Source: Selenobaculum gibii (GTDB lineage: Bacteria; Bacillota; Negativicutes; ICN-92133). Taken from it: DNA of 64,000 nucleotides. The notes beneath the pieces were generated by a model. That model ran no database searches. It saw only the letters and a list, made by a program, of their open reading frames with translations, and was not told the DNA's origin. This document shows, piece after piece, positions 18,152-26,480 of the stretch. The stretch's first letter is position 1. Every line of letters begins with the position of its first letter. Both the position numbers and the translations under genes were made by a program. Where the stretch lies: assembly GCF_030273445.1 (NCBI RefSeq), contig NZ_CP120678.1, positions 2,333,501 through 2,397,500 of the forward strand, written 5' to 3'.

Positions 18152-18188
18152 AAAAAAGACTTTGCGAAACAATTCTCAAAGCCTTAAA
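18152..18188 (-). terminator. Probable terminator of the aegerolysin/PI-PLC pair
   Basis: Imperfect inverted repeat with AAGGCTTTG and CAAAGTCTT arms, followed by TTTTTTATT on the minus strand, 115 bases past the PI-PLC stop codon. Confidence 0.6.
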
Positions 18189-18302
18189 GGAGAGATTTTC
18201 ATAATGCTAGAAAATTAAGCAAGTGGATTATTTTTTTTTTACCCGCTTAAATTAAAATGCCTAAGACCATAATAACTTTTATAGTCAAAACAATTTTAAT
18301 CT

Positions 18303-19784
18303 TTATTTATTTTCTGTTATATGATACTTGTTAATCATATAGCAAACCTGTGTCATGATCGATGTACACACCCAATCAATTATTACAATATTTATTGGTT
18401 TGTCAAACCATTCATTATTAACCCATGCAATAACTTTAGGGGATACTTCATTGCCTAGTTCCTCTAGAGTTTTGGGATATCTTCCTGTAATCGCATTTTG
18501 ATAAGCTATATCTTCTTTTGCGGGAAAACTAGTGTCCGGAGTTATTATTCCCTGAAGCACCGAAAATTTATTTGTATCGCTTGATATATTATTAAGCATT
18601 TTTGTTTTTAATTCGCTTACTTTACAAGTATTTGGATAAGGATTATCTAAAAATTCTGTTGCAGACCAAATGAATTTATTACTCTCAAATATATCTGAAA
18701 ATGTTTTATTAAAATCCGTTCCTGACTCTGCTTTACCAGAGATATTAACAGTATGTACTTGATCGATAAAAAGAATAATTTGTTTTCCGTTAGCCAATAC
18801 ATCTTTTACTGTTAAATCCAAAGTTTTATTTGTTGGACGCTGTAACATCTTATCCCCCAACATGTCGTGCAATTGTTGAATGAAAATTTGGCAGTCTTCA
18901 TGACTAAAATTATAAATATGCTGAATGTTTATAAAAACGATTTCTTTTGAATGTGCATCAATAAATGTTTTCACATCATTAAAAACGGTTTTCGGTTCTA
19001 CACTTGCAAAAGAATGGCATAAAAAAACTTTTTTACGAACAATATTGCTTACTGGCCGAGGTGGATTCCCAATCATAGGAATCGGATCATCTGGACCTAT
19101 ATAAGTAAACCTTGCCCCAGTCACAGGAGCTGTAGCATAAATGCCATTAGAAAACCGCAAATCAAAATAACGTATTCCTGCATTAAGTTGATCTATAATT
19201 GAATTATTTTGTGCTTTAGCCCACCCTTGTGATGCACCGACAATACTGCCCAGAGGGATTATCCAGTTTTCATAATCAAGCGTTAAGGCTGAATAATAGT
19301 TTATATTATATGTACCAGAATCATGCGAGCCAGGAATGAACAATTCGCGTAATTTGACATTAGCTTTACTCTTTGCAATTTGCCTCATCCATTCCTTCGG
19401 ATCAAAACAATAGTCATTTAAACGCGTTATATAAGTTACCTCCTGATCATGTCCTACAGGCGATCCCGGCTCTAAACAATAACTAGCAAACCAAGGTGGG
19501 TTTGAGGCTACCTCATAAGTACTGGCAGAAGCGCTAAAGGGATGATCCCAATAAAAAGTAAGCTCTACGTAAATATTTTCAGTGTATATTAGCTGATAAG
19601 TTATAGAACCTTTCGGCCCGACTTTAGCACCAGTTTTGTTGCCGACTTTAAAAGTCCCCGTTTCACACCTACTAATTTTTTTTGGTGGATTTGCATTATA
19701 TTTTCCATGTTCAATTTCATTCCTAACGAAAGCTAAATCAAAACCAGTTTCATTTTGAATATGCAACGTCACATTTCGCCCCAA
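18303..19784 (-). CDS. Aegerolysin-like domain fused to a PI-PLC X-type phosphodiesterase
   Basis: 493 residues. Residues 1-120 resemble aegerolysins (small lipid-binding beta-sandwich proteins): RNVTLHIQNETG start, NKTGAKVGPKGSITYQL, then FYWDHPFSAS (about 77-86). From about 140 the protein turns into a PI-PLC X domain: catalytic-type His in FIPGSHDSGTYN (H154), YFDLR (D209) and second His in FLCHSF (H257), then DVLANGKQIILFIDQ. No signal peptide or membrane helix. TTG start with GGGAGGG 9 nt upstream, overlapping the preceding aegerolysin-like gene by 35 nt. Likely a membrane-lipid-targeting enzyme; the lipid and the export route are unknown. Confidence 0.82.
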   Translation of the reverse strand: MGRNVTLHIQNETGFDLAFVRNEIEHGKYNANPPKKISRCETGTFKVGNKTGAKVGPKGSITYQLIYTENIYVELTFYWDHPFSASASTYEVASNPPWFASYCLEPGSPVGHDQEVTYITRLNDYCFDPKEWMRQIAKSKANVKLRELFIPGSHDSGTYNINYYSALTLDYENWIIPLGSIVGASQGWAKAQNNSIIDQLNAGIRYFDLRFSNGIYATAPVTGARFTYIGPDDPIPMIGNPPRPVSNIVRKKVFLCHSFASVEPKTVFNDVKTFIDAHSKEIVFINIQHIYNFSHEDCQIFIQQLHDMLGDKMLQRPTNKTLDLTVKDVLANGKQIILFIDQVHTVNISGKAESGTDFNKTFSDIFESNKFIWSATEFLDNPYPNTCKVSELKTKMLNNISSDTNKFSVLQGIITPDTSFPAKEDIAYQNAITGRYPKTLEELGNEVSPKVIAWVNNEWFDKPINIVIIDWVCTSIMTQVCYMINKYHITENK

Positions 19785-20172
19785 ATTTAGCGCCCTCCCT
19801 ATTTAATTGTACTGTCCACGTTATACTTTGATTATGCCCAATCGGATGTTCTGGAGATAAAACAGCGGTGACTTTGCCTATAGGAGAAGAATAGCAATGA
19901 TATGAGCTTGTTGATGCACTAAATGGATGATCCCAGTCAAAAATTATATTAAATGTTTCACTATTTTGCGTTGTTTGATATGTCACCTTTCCTTTTGGAC
20001 CAACTTTAGCGCCAGTATGGTTTCCCACTTCAAATGATTCCATTTTGTCTTTTGATATTTCGGTTGGCGGCTTACATCCATTTTGATACTTACCATGAAT
20101 GATAGTATCACTTACAAATAAAAAGTTCCCCTGAGTTTTATTCCAAACCTGAATAGTAACGTTTCTTCCCAA
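19750..20172 (-). CDS. Stand-alone aegerolysin-like lipid-binding protein
   Basis: A 140-residue single-domain protein paralogous to the N-terminal domain of the next gene: it shares GRNVTIQVWNKTQG, VGNHTGAKVGPKGKVTYQ, DWDHPFSAS and the EHPIGHNQSITW stretch. Aegerolysins bind particular sphingolipids or sterol-rich membranes and often need a second protein to form pores. TTG at 20172 is chosen because AAGGAGGC lies 6 nt upstream and it begins at the same point as the paralogous domain; ATG at 20226 would add residues not seen in the paralogue. Translation is coupled to the PI-PLC fusion by a 35-nt overlap. Confidence 0.75.
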   Translation of the reverse strand: MGRNVTIQVWNKTQGNFLFVSDTIIHGKYQNGCKPPTEISKDKMESFEVGNHTGAKVGPKGKVTYQTTQNSETFNIIFDWDHPFSASTSSYHCYSSPIGKVTAVLSPEHPIGHNQSITWTVQLNREGAKFGAKCDVAYSK

Positions 20173-20226
20173 TATAAAGCCTCCTTGAGTTTTACTCCAA
20201 AATTCAATAATTATAAACCCGATCAT

Positions 20227-20785
20227 ACCTCCCCTAAAAGATTATATATTTAGTTTATACAATTTATTCTTGAGTAAAAAGTTCCCTGTTGGAAGGTTAT
20301 ATTTATATAAAATCAGCTTATGAATGCTACTGTGTTTTCACATAAAAAAGCAACGCCTATACATCGTTATAGATATGCGTTGCTTTAACTTTTATTATTC
20401 TTCGCTTCAATTGCATACTAGCGAAGGTACGGAATATCTTATTTATCTTTTAACTCTCGCAAAATATCATATAATCTTTTTATCAATAGCCATAATGAAA
20501 TCAAAATAGATTCCAGCAAAAAAGAATATAAATTTATTAATAAACCCACTTATCGTTTTATATTTGTTCTTACACAGATTCGTTGTTTAAACTAAATAAA
20601 GTAAATTTATTTAATTATATAATTGTGGATATAAAATTCATATTTATTTCATTATGATTAACAAAAATTTCAAATAAATAACCAATAGAAGGAATTTGTA
20701 TTATTTTATAGAATTGCTTTCTTAAATAGTGCTTTTATATGATCAAATAACATATTTTCATCTAATTTGAGAAGGGGGTTTTTAT
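20227..20785. other. Long intergenic region with one orphan hairpin
   Basis: Between divergent genes. It must hold promoters for the aegerolysin pair and the response regulator. Apart from the hairpin at 20344-20388, I see nothing with coding or RNA-gene character. Confidence 0.45.
20344..20388 (-). terminator. Orphan terminator-like hairpin
   Basis: A 10-bp stem AAAGCAACGC/GCGTTGCTTT with six T residues on the minus strand. No minus-strand gene lies upstream of it before 20786, so it may end a small RNA or antisense transcript. Confidence 0.5.
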
Positions 20786-21211
20786 ATGAATGAGGTTAAA
20801 CAAAAAATAGTTATTGTTGATGATGATGATATTGCCCTAAATATTCTGAAAAACTCTTTAAGCGACTTATATGATGTTTACTCTGTTTGTGATGGCCTTA
20901 AATCAATTGAAGTATTTAAAAAAGTGATGCCTGACTTAATTCTTTTGGATATTATGATGCCTGATATTGATGGGATATCTATCTACATCGCCCAAAACCA
21001 AAATCCAATATTAGATAAAATACCCGTTATCTTTGTATCAGCAATTGATGATATTGAATATAAAGTTCAACTTTTGGAATGGGGAATTAATGATTATATT
21101 ACCAAACCATATAACATTGAAGAAGTACGTGCTAGAATTAAGCGCACCTTGCATCAAGCCCAAGAAAAAAGATTATTAGAGCAAAATTTAAAAATTTTGC
21201 AAAATAAATAA
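20786..21211 (+). CDS. CheY-like response regulator with short C-terminal helix
   Basis: 141 residues: a receiver domain with the acidic cluster VIVDDDD (12-15), phospho-acceptor Asp in LILLDIMMPD, Ser in FVSAID and Lys in ITKPY, followed by a ~25-residue charged helix (RTLHQAQEKRLLEQNLKIL) that could dimerise or dock to a partner. No DNA-binding domain, no adjacent kinase. GAGAAGGGGG precedes the ATG. Followed by two plus-strand terminators. Confidence 0.9.
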   Translation: MNEVKQKIVIVDDDDIALNILKNSLSDLYDVYSVCDGLKSIEVFKKVMPDLILLDIMMPDIDGISIYIAQNQNPILDKIPVIFVSAIDDIEYKVQLLEWGINDYITKPYNIEEVRARIKRTLHQAQEKRLLEQNLKILQNK

Positions 21212-21265
21212 TGCTTTAACATTGTAAAAATCCGCCTAATTCTATCCCATGTTTTTTATCGATAT

Positions 21266-21325
21266 GCTCCTTTTGCGCCAGCCTATTTAAACTATAAAAC
21301 GGGCTGCCACAAAAGGAGCTTTTTG
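21266..21325 (+). terminator. Long terminator hairpin after the response regulator
   Basis: GCTCCTTTTG...AGCC pairs with GGCT...CAAAAGGAGC over about 54 nt and is followed by TTTTT on the plus strand. Confidence 0.65.
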
Positions 21326-21372
21326 CGCCCAAAGAAAATATACAAGATGAAATTTCGCCCCAACAAACTATT

Positions 21373-21402
21373 AATGCCTGCGACTAACGCAGGCATTTTT
21401 TT
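21373..21402 (+). terminator. Second terminator after the response regulator
   Basis: A perfect 10-bp stem AATGCCTGCG/CGCAGGCATT with a 5-nt loop, followed by seven T residues. Confidence 0.85.
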
Positions 21403-21464
21403 AATCATCATAGTTCTGTTAATTTACATAGAGAAAACTTTTATCCCCACCTGAGAATGTTCTT

Positions 21465-22619
21465 CTAGCAAAGTTCCTTTGCCATAACCTCAAGTTGATC
21501 TACATTTTCCGCCTTAACCGCCGAGTTGATTCTTACGGTAGTATCAATCCATGTAATATTTTTGCTAGAAGAAAGCATGTCCTTCATAATCTTTGCTGCC
21601 AAAGGTGCCCACGAACCATTCTCAATTAAACCAATCGTACGGTTCTGATAGTTGCGCTCAGTTAAATGATCAATAAACTGCTTTACAAAAGGGAAAATTC
21701 CCGCATTATAGGTGGTCGTCGCCAAAACTAGCTTCCCATATCGAAAAGCATCGGCTACCGCTCCTGCCATATCTGCTCTTGCAAGATCACATACAACTAC
21801 ATTTGGGCAACCTTTTTCCTTTAGCTTTTCAGCCAAAATCTCTACAGCCTTTTTCGTATGTCCATAAATCGAAGTATAAGCAATCATAACGCCTTCCGAT
21901 TCGACACGGAAGGAAGACCAAATATTATACAATGCTAGATAATGAGCTATGTTCTCTTGTAAAGCAGGGCCATGTAATGAACAGATAATATCAATGTCCA
22001 TTGCTTCTATATGCTTTAACAGTGCTTGAACCTGCGTACCATACTTAGCAATAATTCCGATATAATAGCGGCGTGCCTCATACTCCCATTCTTCATCTAC
22101 ATCTAATGCTCCAAATTTTCCAAAGGCATCTGCCGAGAATAGCACCTTATCTTTACTATCATAACAAACCATAACCTCAGGCCAATGCACCATAGGTGCA
22201 AAAACAAAATGCAGCTCATGGCTTCCCAAGGAAAGCTTGTCATTGTTTTTCACAACCAATTTCCTATTTTCAATATCCATATCATCAAAAAAATTCTCCA
22301 ACATGACAAAGGTTTTGGCATTCGCCACAATTATCGCCTTTGGATAAGCGTTTACGAAGTCATAGATACTTGCAGAATGGTCTGGCTCCATATGCTGAAT
22401 GATTAAATAATCTGGCTCACGATTTTCTAATACAGCTTTCAAATTATCTAGCCATTCATTTGTAAAATGAACATCAACGGTATCTAAAACAGCGATTTTC
22501 TCGTCTAAAATGACATAAGAATTGTACGACATTCCATTTGGTACAGCATACTGTCCTTCAAACAAATCAATCTGATGATCATTTACACCAACATTAAAAA
22601 TATCCTTAGTAATTTTCAT
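21465..22619 (-). CDS. Flavodiiron protein (FprA-type A flavoprotein)
   Basis: 384 residues. The N-terminal metallo-beta-lactamase-like domain carries the diiron ligands H76-x-E78-x-D80-H81 (QHMEPDHS) plus later His (APMVHWPE, SLHGPAL) and Asp (SADAFG) positions. From about residue 250 a flavodoxin domain follows with the FMN phosphate loop AYTSIYGHTKKA. These enzymes reduce O2 to water or NO to N2O in anaerobes and are normally fed by rubredoxin, which is not encoded nearby. No C-terminal rubredoxin domain is present. Good ribosome-binding site; single gene. Confidence 0.95.
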   Translation of the reverse strand: MKITKDIFNVGVNDHQIDLFEGQYAVPNGMSYNSYVILDEKIAVLDTVDVHFTNEWLDNLKAVLENREPDYLIIQHMEPDHSASIYDFVNAYPKAIIVANAKTFVMLENFFDDMDIENRKLVVKNNDKLSLGSHELHFVFAPMVHWPEVMVCYDSKDKVLFSADAFGKFGALDVDEEWEYEARRYYIGIIAKYGTQVQALLKHIEAMDIDIICSLHGPALQENIAHYLALYNIWSSFRVESEGVMIAYTSIYGHTKKAVEILAEKLKEKGCPNVVVCDLARADMAGAVADAFRYGKLVLATTTYNAGIFPFVKQFIDHLTERNYQNRTIGLIENGSWAPLAAKIMKDMLSSSKNITWIDTTVRINSAVKAENVDQLEVMAKELC

Positions 22620-22885
22620 TGTTATTCTGCCTCCTTAAAATTGTTTATCATCATCTATTTTATAACAAGAGTAGTTTAGTATATAAAAGCACCTCATCAA
22701 ATCCAATTCAATATGTAACCTCAATTATATATAGATCGCCACAGCAAAAAGTAATAATATGTATTTTTACTTGAATTATACTAAATAGAAATTAAATCCA
22801 TAATTATTGTCTCACATATCATGACACTTTTCAAACAAAATATATTTGAACTCAACAATATATTTTTTTCTTCCATACAGCAAGA
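22620..22885. other. Intergenic spacer, nothing recognised
   Basis: Promoter region of the flavodiiron gene and the tail of the TOPRIM gene's untranslated region. AT-rich, no ORF or RNA structure beyond the hairpin that follows. Confidence 0.4.
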
Positions 22886-22913
22886 AAGCTTTGCGAAAGC
22901 GCCCGCAAAGCTT
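22886..22913 (-). terminator. Hairpin downstream of the ATPase/TOPRIM pair
   Basis: A perfect 10-bp inverted repeat AAGCTTTGCG/CGCAAAGCTT with an 8-nt loop, 70 bases past the TOPRIM gene's stop. The T run is weak, so termination would be inefficient or Rho-assisted. Confidence 0.5.
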
Positions 22914-22983
22914 ATATTTTAAATAGTGAACGGATAAGTCCAACTTAGGATTACACCTAAACATACGTTGAGATTAAAAGCTC

Positions 22984-23733
22984 TTAAAGTTGATTTATAT
23001 GTAATGCTTTTAACTCTTTAAAGCTTTCTTGCATGTACTCATACTCTTCCCATTTTATGTTTTTTAATATATTATGTCTTTCTAAAAATTGTTCTACTGG
23101 AGTTCTAATCGAAAAATACACATCAAATTTCGCTTTTGTTTTATATCTGCGTTTTGATAAATATTTTCTAGCACAATCAAGAGTATCAACAAAAGTATTA
23201 CATTTCTCTACAATTATACCATCATACTTATCCTTCTTAGAGACTGCTTCTAAAAGAAAAGTTTCCAAAGCTCCCGTCGTTTCAAAAGGAATCAATAAAA
23301 ATAGCATCTCAAAATGCACTACATCTTTAACGCCATTTCTAACGCTGCAGGGAATCCATTGATTCTCCAAGATTTCATTTTGCAAAGTTATCTCATATTT
23401 TCCAAAAAGATTTTTAATACCATAGATAAACTGCTCTAAGCTATCAACTTCATCTCTGTCCGTAATAACTACAATTTTATCAATCATTTCTTTTTGGGTA
23501 GCTGACCGTGTAATTAGCCTAAGAAGCTTGTTGATTTGCGGACATATGTTAGAACATCCACCCGTTTCCGCTATCAGTAAATAATCGTTATCCTGCATAA
23601 AAGCCTTGCGAGATTTTCCAATATTTATCTTGAAATCGCTGCCTTCACGATTCTCCCAGCCATTCGCTACCTCCATAAAATATTGAAGAAGTGCCAAATC
23701 CGTTCCACCTTCACACAATATTACACTCTTCAT
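22984..23733 (-). CDS. TOPRIM-domain protein, partner of an adjacent OLD-like ATPase
   Basis: 249 residues. The N terminus has the TOPRIM nucleotidyl-hydrolase pattern: VILCEGGTD with the catalytic-type Glu at residue 8, then IVVITDRDE (91-95) with the DxD pair. The rest is family-specific. It starts one base after the stop of the ATPase gene, so the two are made together. Split ATPase plus TOPRIM pairs are found in anti-phage systems of the OLD/Gabija/PARIS type, where the ATPase senses and the TOPRIM protein cuts nucleic acid. I cannot place it in a named subfamily by eye. Confidence 0.72.
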   Translation of the reverse strand: MKSVILCEGGTDLALLQYFMEVANGWENREGSDFKINIGKSRKAFMQDNDYLLIAETGGCSNICPQINKLLRLITRSATQKEMIDKIVVITDRDEVDSLEQFIYGIKNLFGKYEITLQNEILENQWIPCSVRNGVKDVVHFEMLFLLIPFETTGALETFLLEAVSKKDKYDGIIVEKCNTFVDTLDCARKYLSKRRYKTKAKFDVYFSIRTPVEQFLERHNILKNIKWEEYEYMQESFKELKALHINQL

Positions 23734-23734
23734 T

Positions 23735-24817
23735 CTATCTCAACTCCAATCCTAAATCATCTTGAGCCTCAATAGCCTCTCTTCCCTCCAAAACCCGTGC
23801 TACTGTTTCATTTTCTTTCTTATATAAAGTAATCACTCTTATCATATTTTGAAATTCCGGAACACACTTCAGCAGTTTATCAATGGCTTCCTTGCTATGC
23901 GAAGTCAGAAACAATTGAATATTAAATCTTTGGCAAGTTTTAAGAATCCACGAAAAAACTTTATTCATTTCAGAAGGATGAATTGCTGTTTCAAATTCAT
24001 CCAAAAGTAAAATCCCATCTTTAGCAATAACTACAGCATTCATTAAAAATATTGCTTTTTTCATTCCGTCTCCATAGACATCAAGAGGAAGTTCTTTTTT
24101 CTGCCCTTTCACTAAAACTTTATACACTTTTCTATTTCTATATGGATGATTTATCTTCTCTGTGTTTATGCTAATAATATTTTTGTCAAATTCTTTTAGC
24201 AGAGCTAACATCTCCTGATACAACTCACCACTATCTAGCACCTTAGGTAAATACACATCCCCCGTAATATGTTCTACTGGCGAAATATATTTTACTTTTA
24301 CCAAGGTCAGCTTTTTGCTATTATTTCCTCCTCTAATATTGGGGGTAGGGAAATTATACACCATCCCTTTTTTTTCACAGAGATTATTACAATAAATACG
24401 ATAGGAAAATCTACACACTTCTTTATTATAGTCATTAGGAAATGAAGCAATTTCTCTCAATTCATTTTTTGATAATATTGAAACTTCCCGTACAGCTTCT
24501 AAGCGTAAACTTAAAAATTCTTTACTTATCGCTTTTTTCACACCATAAGAAAGTTCTTTTCTATCGCTATCAATATTAAATAAATTTTCCATAACATCAT
24601 AAGGCAACATCTTATGATGACCGCCTCTTATATCGTCAAGCCAAGTATTAATATCATTTATATTATTTAAATTTTTAAACACCTCCATAATACTTGTTTT
24701 CCCGCAATTGTTATCACCAGTAATAATATTGATATCACTAAGATTATGCATTTCTAGATTTTTAATCCCCCGATAAGTATCAATTAACAAATCTGAAATA
24801 TGAACGGCCACATTCAC
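23735..24817 (-). CDS. OLD-like AAA (SMC/ABC-type) ATPase
   Basis: 360 residues. N-terminal Walker A GDNNCGKTS (34-42) after a FxxYRGIKNLEM-type strand, a middle helical region, and near the C terminus the ABC-type signature region DVYGDGMKKAIFL, Walker B GILLLDEFETAIHP (LLLDE 270-274) and the H-loop LFLTSHSKE (305-308). This is the ABC-ATPase arrangement of OLD-family nucleases but without their fused TOPRIM domain, which is supplied by the next gene. No neighbouring mobile-element genes. Confidence 0.85.
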   Translation of the reverse strand: MNVAVHISDLLIDTYRGIKNLEMHNLSDINIITGDNNCGKTSIMEVFKNLNNINDINTWLDDIRGGHHKMLPYDVMENLFNIDSDRKELSYGVKKAISKEFLSLRLEAVREVSILSKNELREIASFPNDYNKEVCRFSYRIYCNNLCEKKGMVYNFPTPNIRGGNNSKKLTLVKVKYISPVEHITGDVYLPKVLDSGELYQEMLALLKEFDKNIISINTEKINHPYRNRKVYKVLVKGQKKELPLDVYGDGMKKAIFLMNAVVIAKDGILLLDEFETAIHPSEMNKVFSWILKTCQRFNIQLFLTSHSKEAIDKLLKCVPEFQNMIRVITLYKKENETVARVLEGREAIEAQDDLGLELR

Positions 24818-24937
24818 ACCTCCTCCACTTACTAATTTAGCTTTCCAGAGAAATTATCTATGATGAAAAAACTTTCCACATTGAAATATATACAAAATGT
24901 TATGCATAGTGAACCTAGAAAGTAAATCTTGAATATA

Positions 24938-24983
24938 AAAAAGCTGTTTTAAAATAGAGGATAACCTCCCATTTTAAAACAGC
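24938..24983 (-). terminator. Terminator of the PNPOx-family gene
   Basis: A 13-bp inverted repeat GCTGTTTTAAAAT/ATTTTAAAACAGC followed by TTTTTTAT on the minus strand, 150 bases after the stop codon at 25133. The rest of the 24818-25132 gap shows nothing else. Confidence 0.82.
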
Positions 24984-25132
24984 CCTTATTACCTTTAAAT
25001 TAAATTTCTACATTACATCAATATATAACTCAACACAATGTCCCGCCAACCATTCATGCACAGTTTAAATTTATCAATTTAAACTCTATGTTTTTTAATG
25101 TCAGCACTTTATCTGCAATACATCATTAAAAA

Positions 25133-25600
25133 TTATCTTCGGCCCTTTCCTGAAATGTGCTCTATACTAAGTTTTACAACCTTAGTATTCCTGATTCCCT
25201 TTTGGATATATTCCTTTCCTTGCTCAATATAATCCGCCGAATATTTATTTATTAACTCTGCTAGATAAATATTTTTTTCATTATCAAAAATTTCCGTTGC
25301 TCTGCCAAATATAATGACACTCTCATACTTTGTACTAAATTTATCTGGTAAAACTTGTGTCTCCCCAACCACACAAAAAGAGATTTTATTATCTCTTGAA
25401 ATATTATCGAATTTATGCCCATCAGCAGCACAATGAAAATATATTGCACCATTGAAAAAGACATAATTTAATGGCACTCCATAAGGATAACCATCAGCCC
25501 CTATCGTTGACATAACTCCATATGTATTGTTTTTCAAAAGGTCTTTAGCCTGATCATCACTGATTTTTCTATCTATTCTTCGCATTTCTCTAAACATCAT
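25133..25600 (-). CDS. Pyridoxamine 5'-phosphate oxidase-family (NimA-like) flavoprotein
   Basis: 155 residues, a split-barrel FMN-binding protein. MSTIGADGYPYGVPLNYVFFNGAIYFHCA followed by GHKFDNISRDNKISFCVVG is the pattern of the NimA/5-nitroimidazole-reductase-like group; the real substrate of most members is unknown. ATG at 25600 is chosen because AGGGGG lies 6 nt before it; an ATG at 25624 lacks one. Single gene. Confidence 0.86.
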   Translation of the reverse strand: MMFREMRRIDRKISDDQAKDLLKNNTYGVMSTIGADGYPYGVPLNYVFFNGAIYFHCAADGHKFDNISRDNKISFCVVGETQVLPDKFSTKYESVIIFGRATEIFDNEKNIYLAELINKYSADYIEQGKEYIQKGIRNTKVVKLSIEHISGKGRR

Positions 25601-25664
25601 TATCTTCCCCCTTATTCTCATCATTTAAATCCTTTTATTCTACCACAACATTTAATTTACACAA

Positions 25665-25700
25665 CAAAAAAGGCTCTGCAAAATATTCGCAAAGCCTATA
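25665..25700 (-). terminator. Terminator of tRNA-Ser(CGA)
   Basis: AGGCTTTGC / GCAGAGCCT imperfect stem followed by TTTTTT on the minus strand, directly after the tRNA. Confidence 0.75.
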
Positions 25701-25707
25701 ATTTCAA

Positions 25708-25795
25708 TGGCAGAGAGGGAGGGATTCGAACCCTCGGTACCTTGCGGTACAATTGATTTCGAGTCAATCACCTTCGACCACTCGGACACCTCTCC
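25708..25795 (-). tRNA. tRNA-Ser (anticodon CGA)
   Basis: GGAGAGGTGTCCGAGTGG at the 5' end, anticodon loop CTCGAAA with anticodon CGA closed by ATTGA/TCAAT, long variable arm, T-arm GGTTCGAATCC and encoded CCA. Confidence 0.96.
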
Positions 25796-25988
25796 ATGTA
25801 TTCAGTTAAGAACATTTAATATTATATCACAAAACCTATAAAAGTAAACATATAAAATTTGAACTATTTGCTGGAAACGAGCATTCGTCCTTAGATTACA
25901 CATTGCTTTCAGCGGGAGTTAAAATGCCTACTGAAACAGCCTTATTTATGCTATAATTAAGCTCATATCAAAGGAAAGCAGGATTATC

Positions 25989-26480
25989 ATGAGTAAATGT
26001 ATTTGTTTTGATGCTTCTATCGACCAAAATTCAGAAATATTAATTCTTGGCTCAATGCCAGGGGTTTGTTCTCTTGCTCACCAACAATATTATGCTCATC
26101 CACAGAATCGCTTTTGGCGGATCATGGGGGAAATATTCAACAACGGCATTGTCCCTGAGGCTTATGAAGATAAACTTACTCTTCTCTTAGCAAATAAAAT
26201 CGCATTATGGGACGTCGTATACTCCTGCAACCGTGAAGGAAGTCTCGATTCAAACATTACAAACGAAAAAGTGCATAATTTCAGTGCCTTTTTAACTCAA
26301 TATCCTAAGATTCATCGCATTTGCTTTAATGGAAATAAAGCAAAAAGCTCCTACCAACGTCACATCGGAATGATATTTCCCGAACGTATCAACTATCTAG
26401 CTTTACCGTCTACCAGCCCTGCAAATGCGCGTTGGAATTTTGATGCACTATTAACTGAGTGGCGTCATGCCTTATCTTGA
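25989..26480 (+). CDS. DNA-deoxyinosine (hypoxanthine-DNA) glycosylase, UDG superfamily family 6
   Basis: 163 residues. Motif 1 is GSMPG (21-25) followed by QQYYAHPQNRFW, and the C-terminal motif is LPSTSPANA (139-147), the combination that marks the family-6 hypoxanthine-DNA glycosylases. It would excise deaminated adenine from DNA. Its 3' end overlaps the convergent tadA gene by 16 bases. Confidence 0.9.
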   Translation: MSKCICFDASIDQNSEILILGSMPGVCSLAHQQYYAHPQNRFWRIMGEIFNNGIVPEAYEDKLTLLLANKIALWDVVYSCNREGSLDSNITNEKVHNFSAFLTQYPKIHRICFNGNKAKSSYQRHIGMIFPERINYLALPSTSPANARWNFDALLTEWRHALS

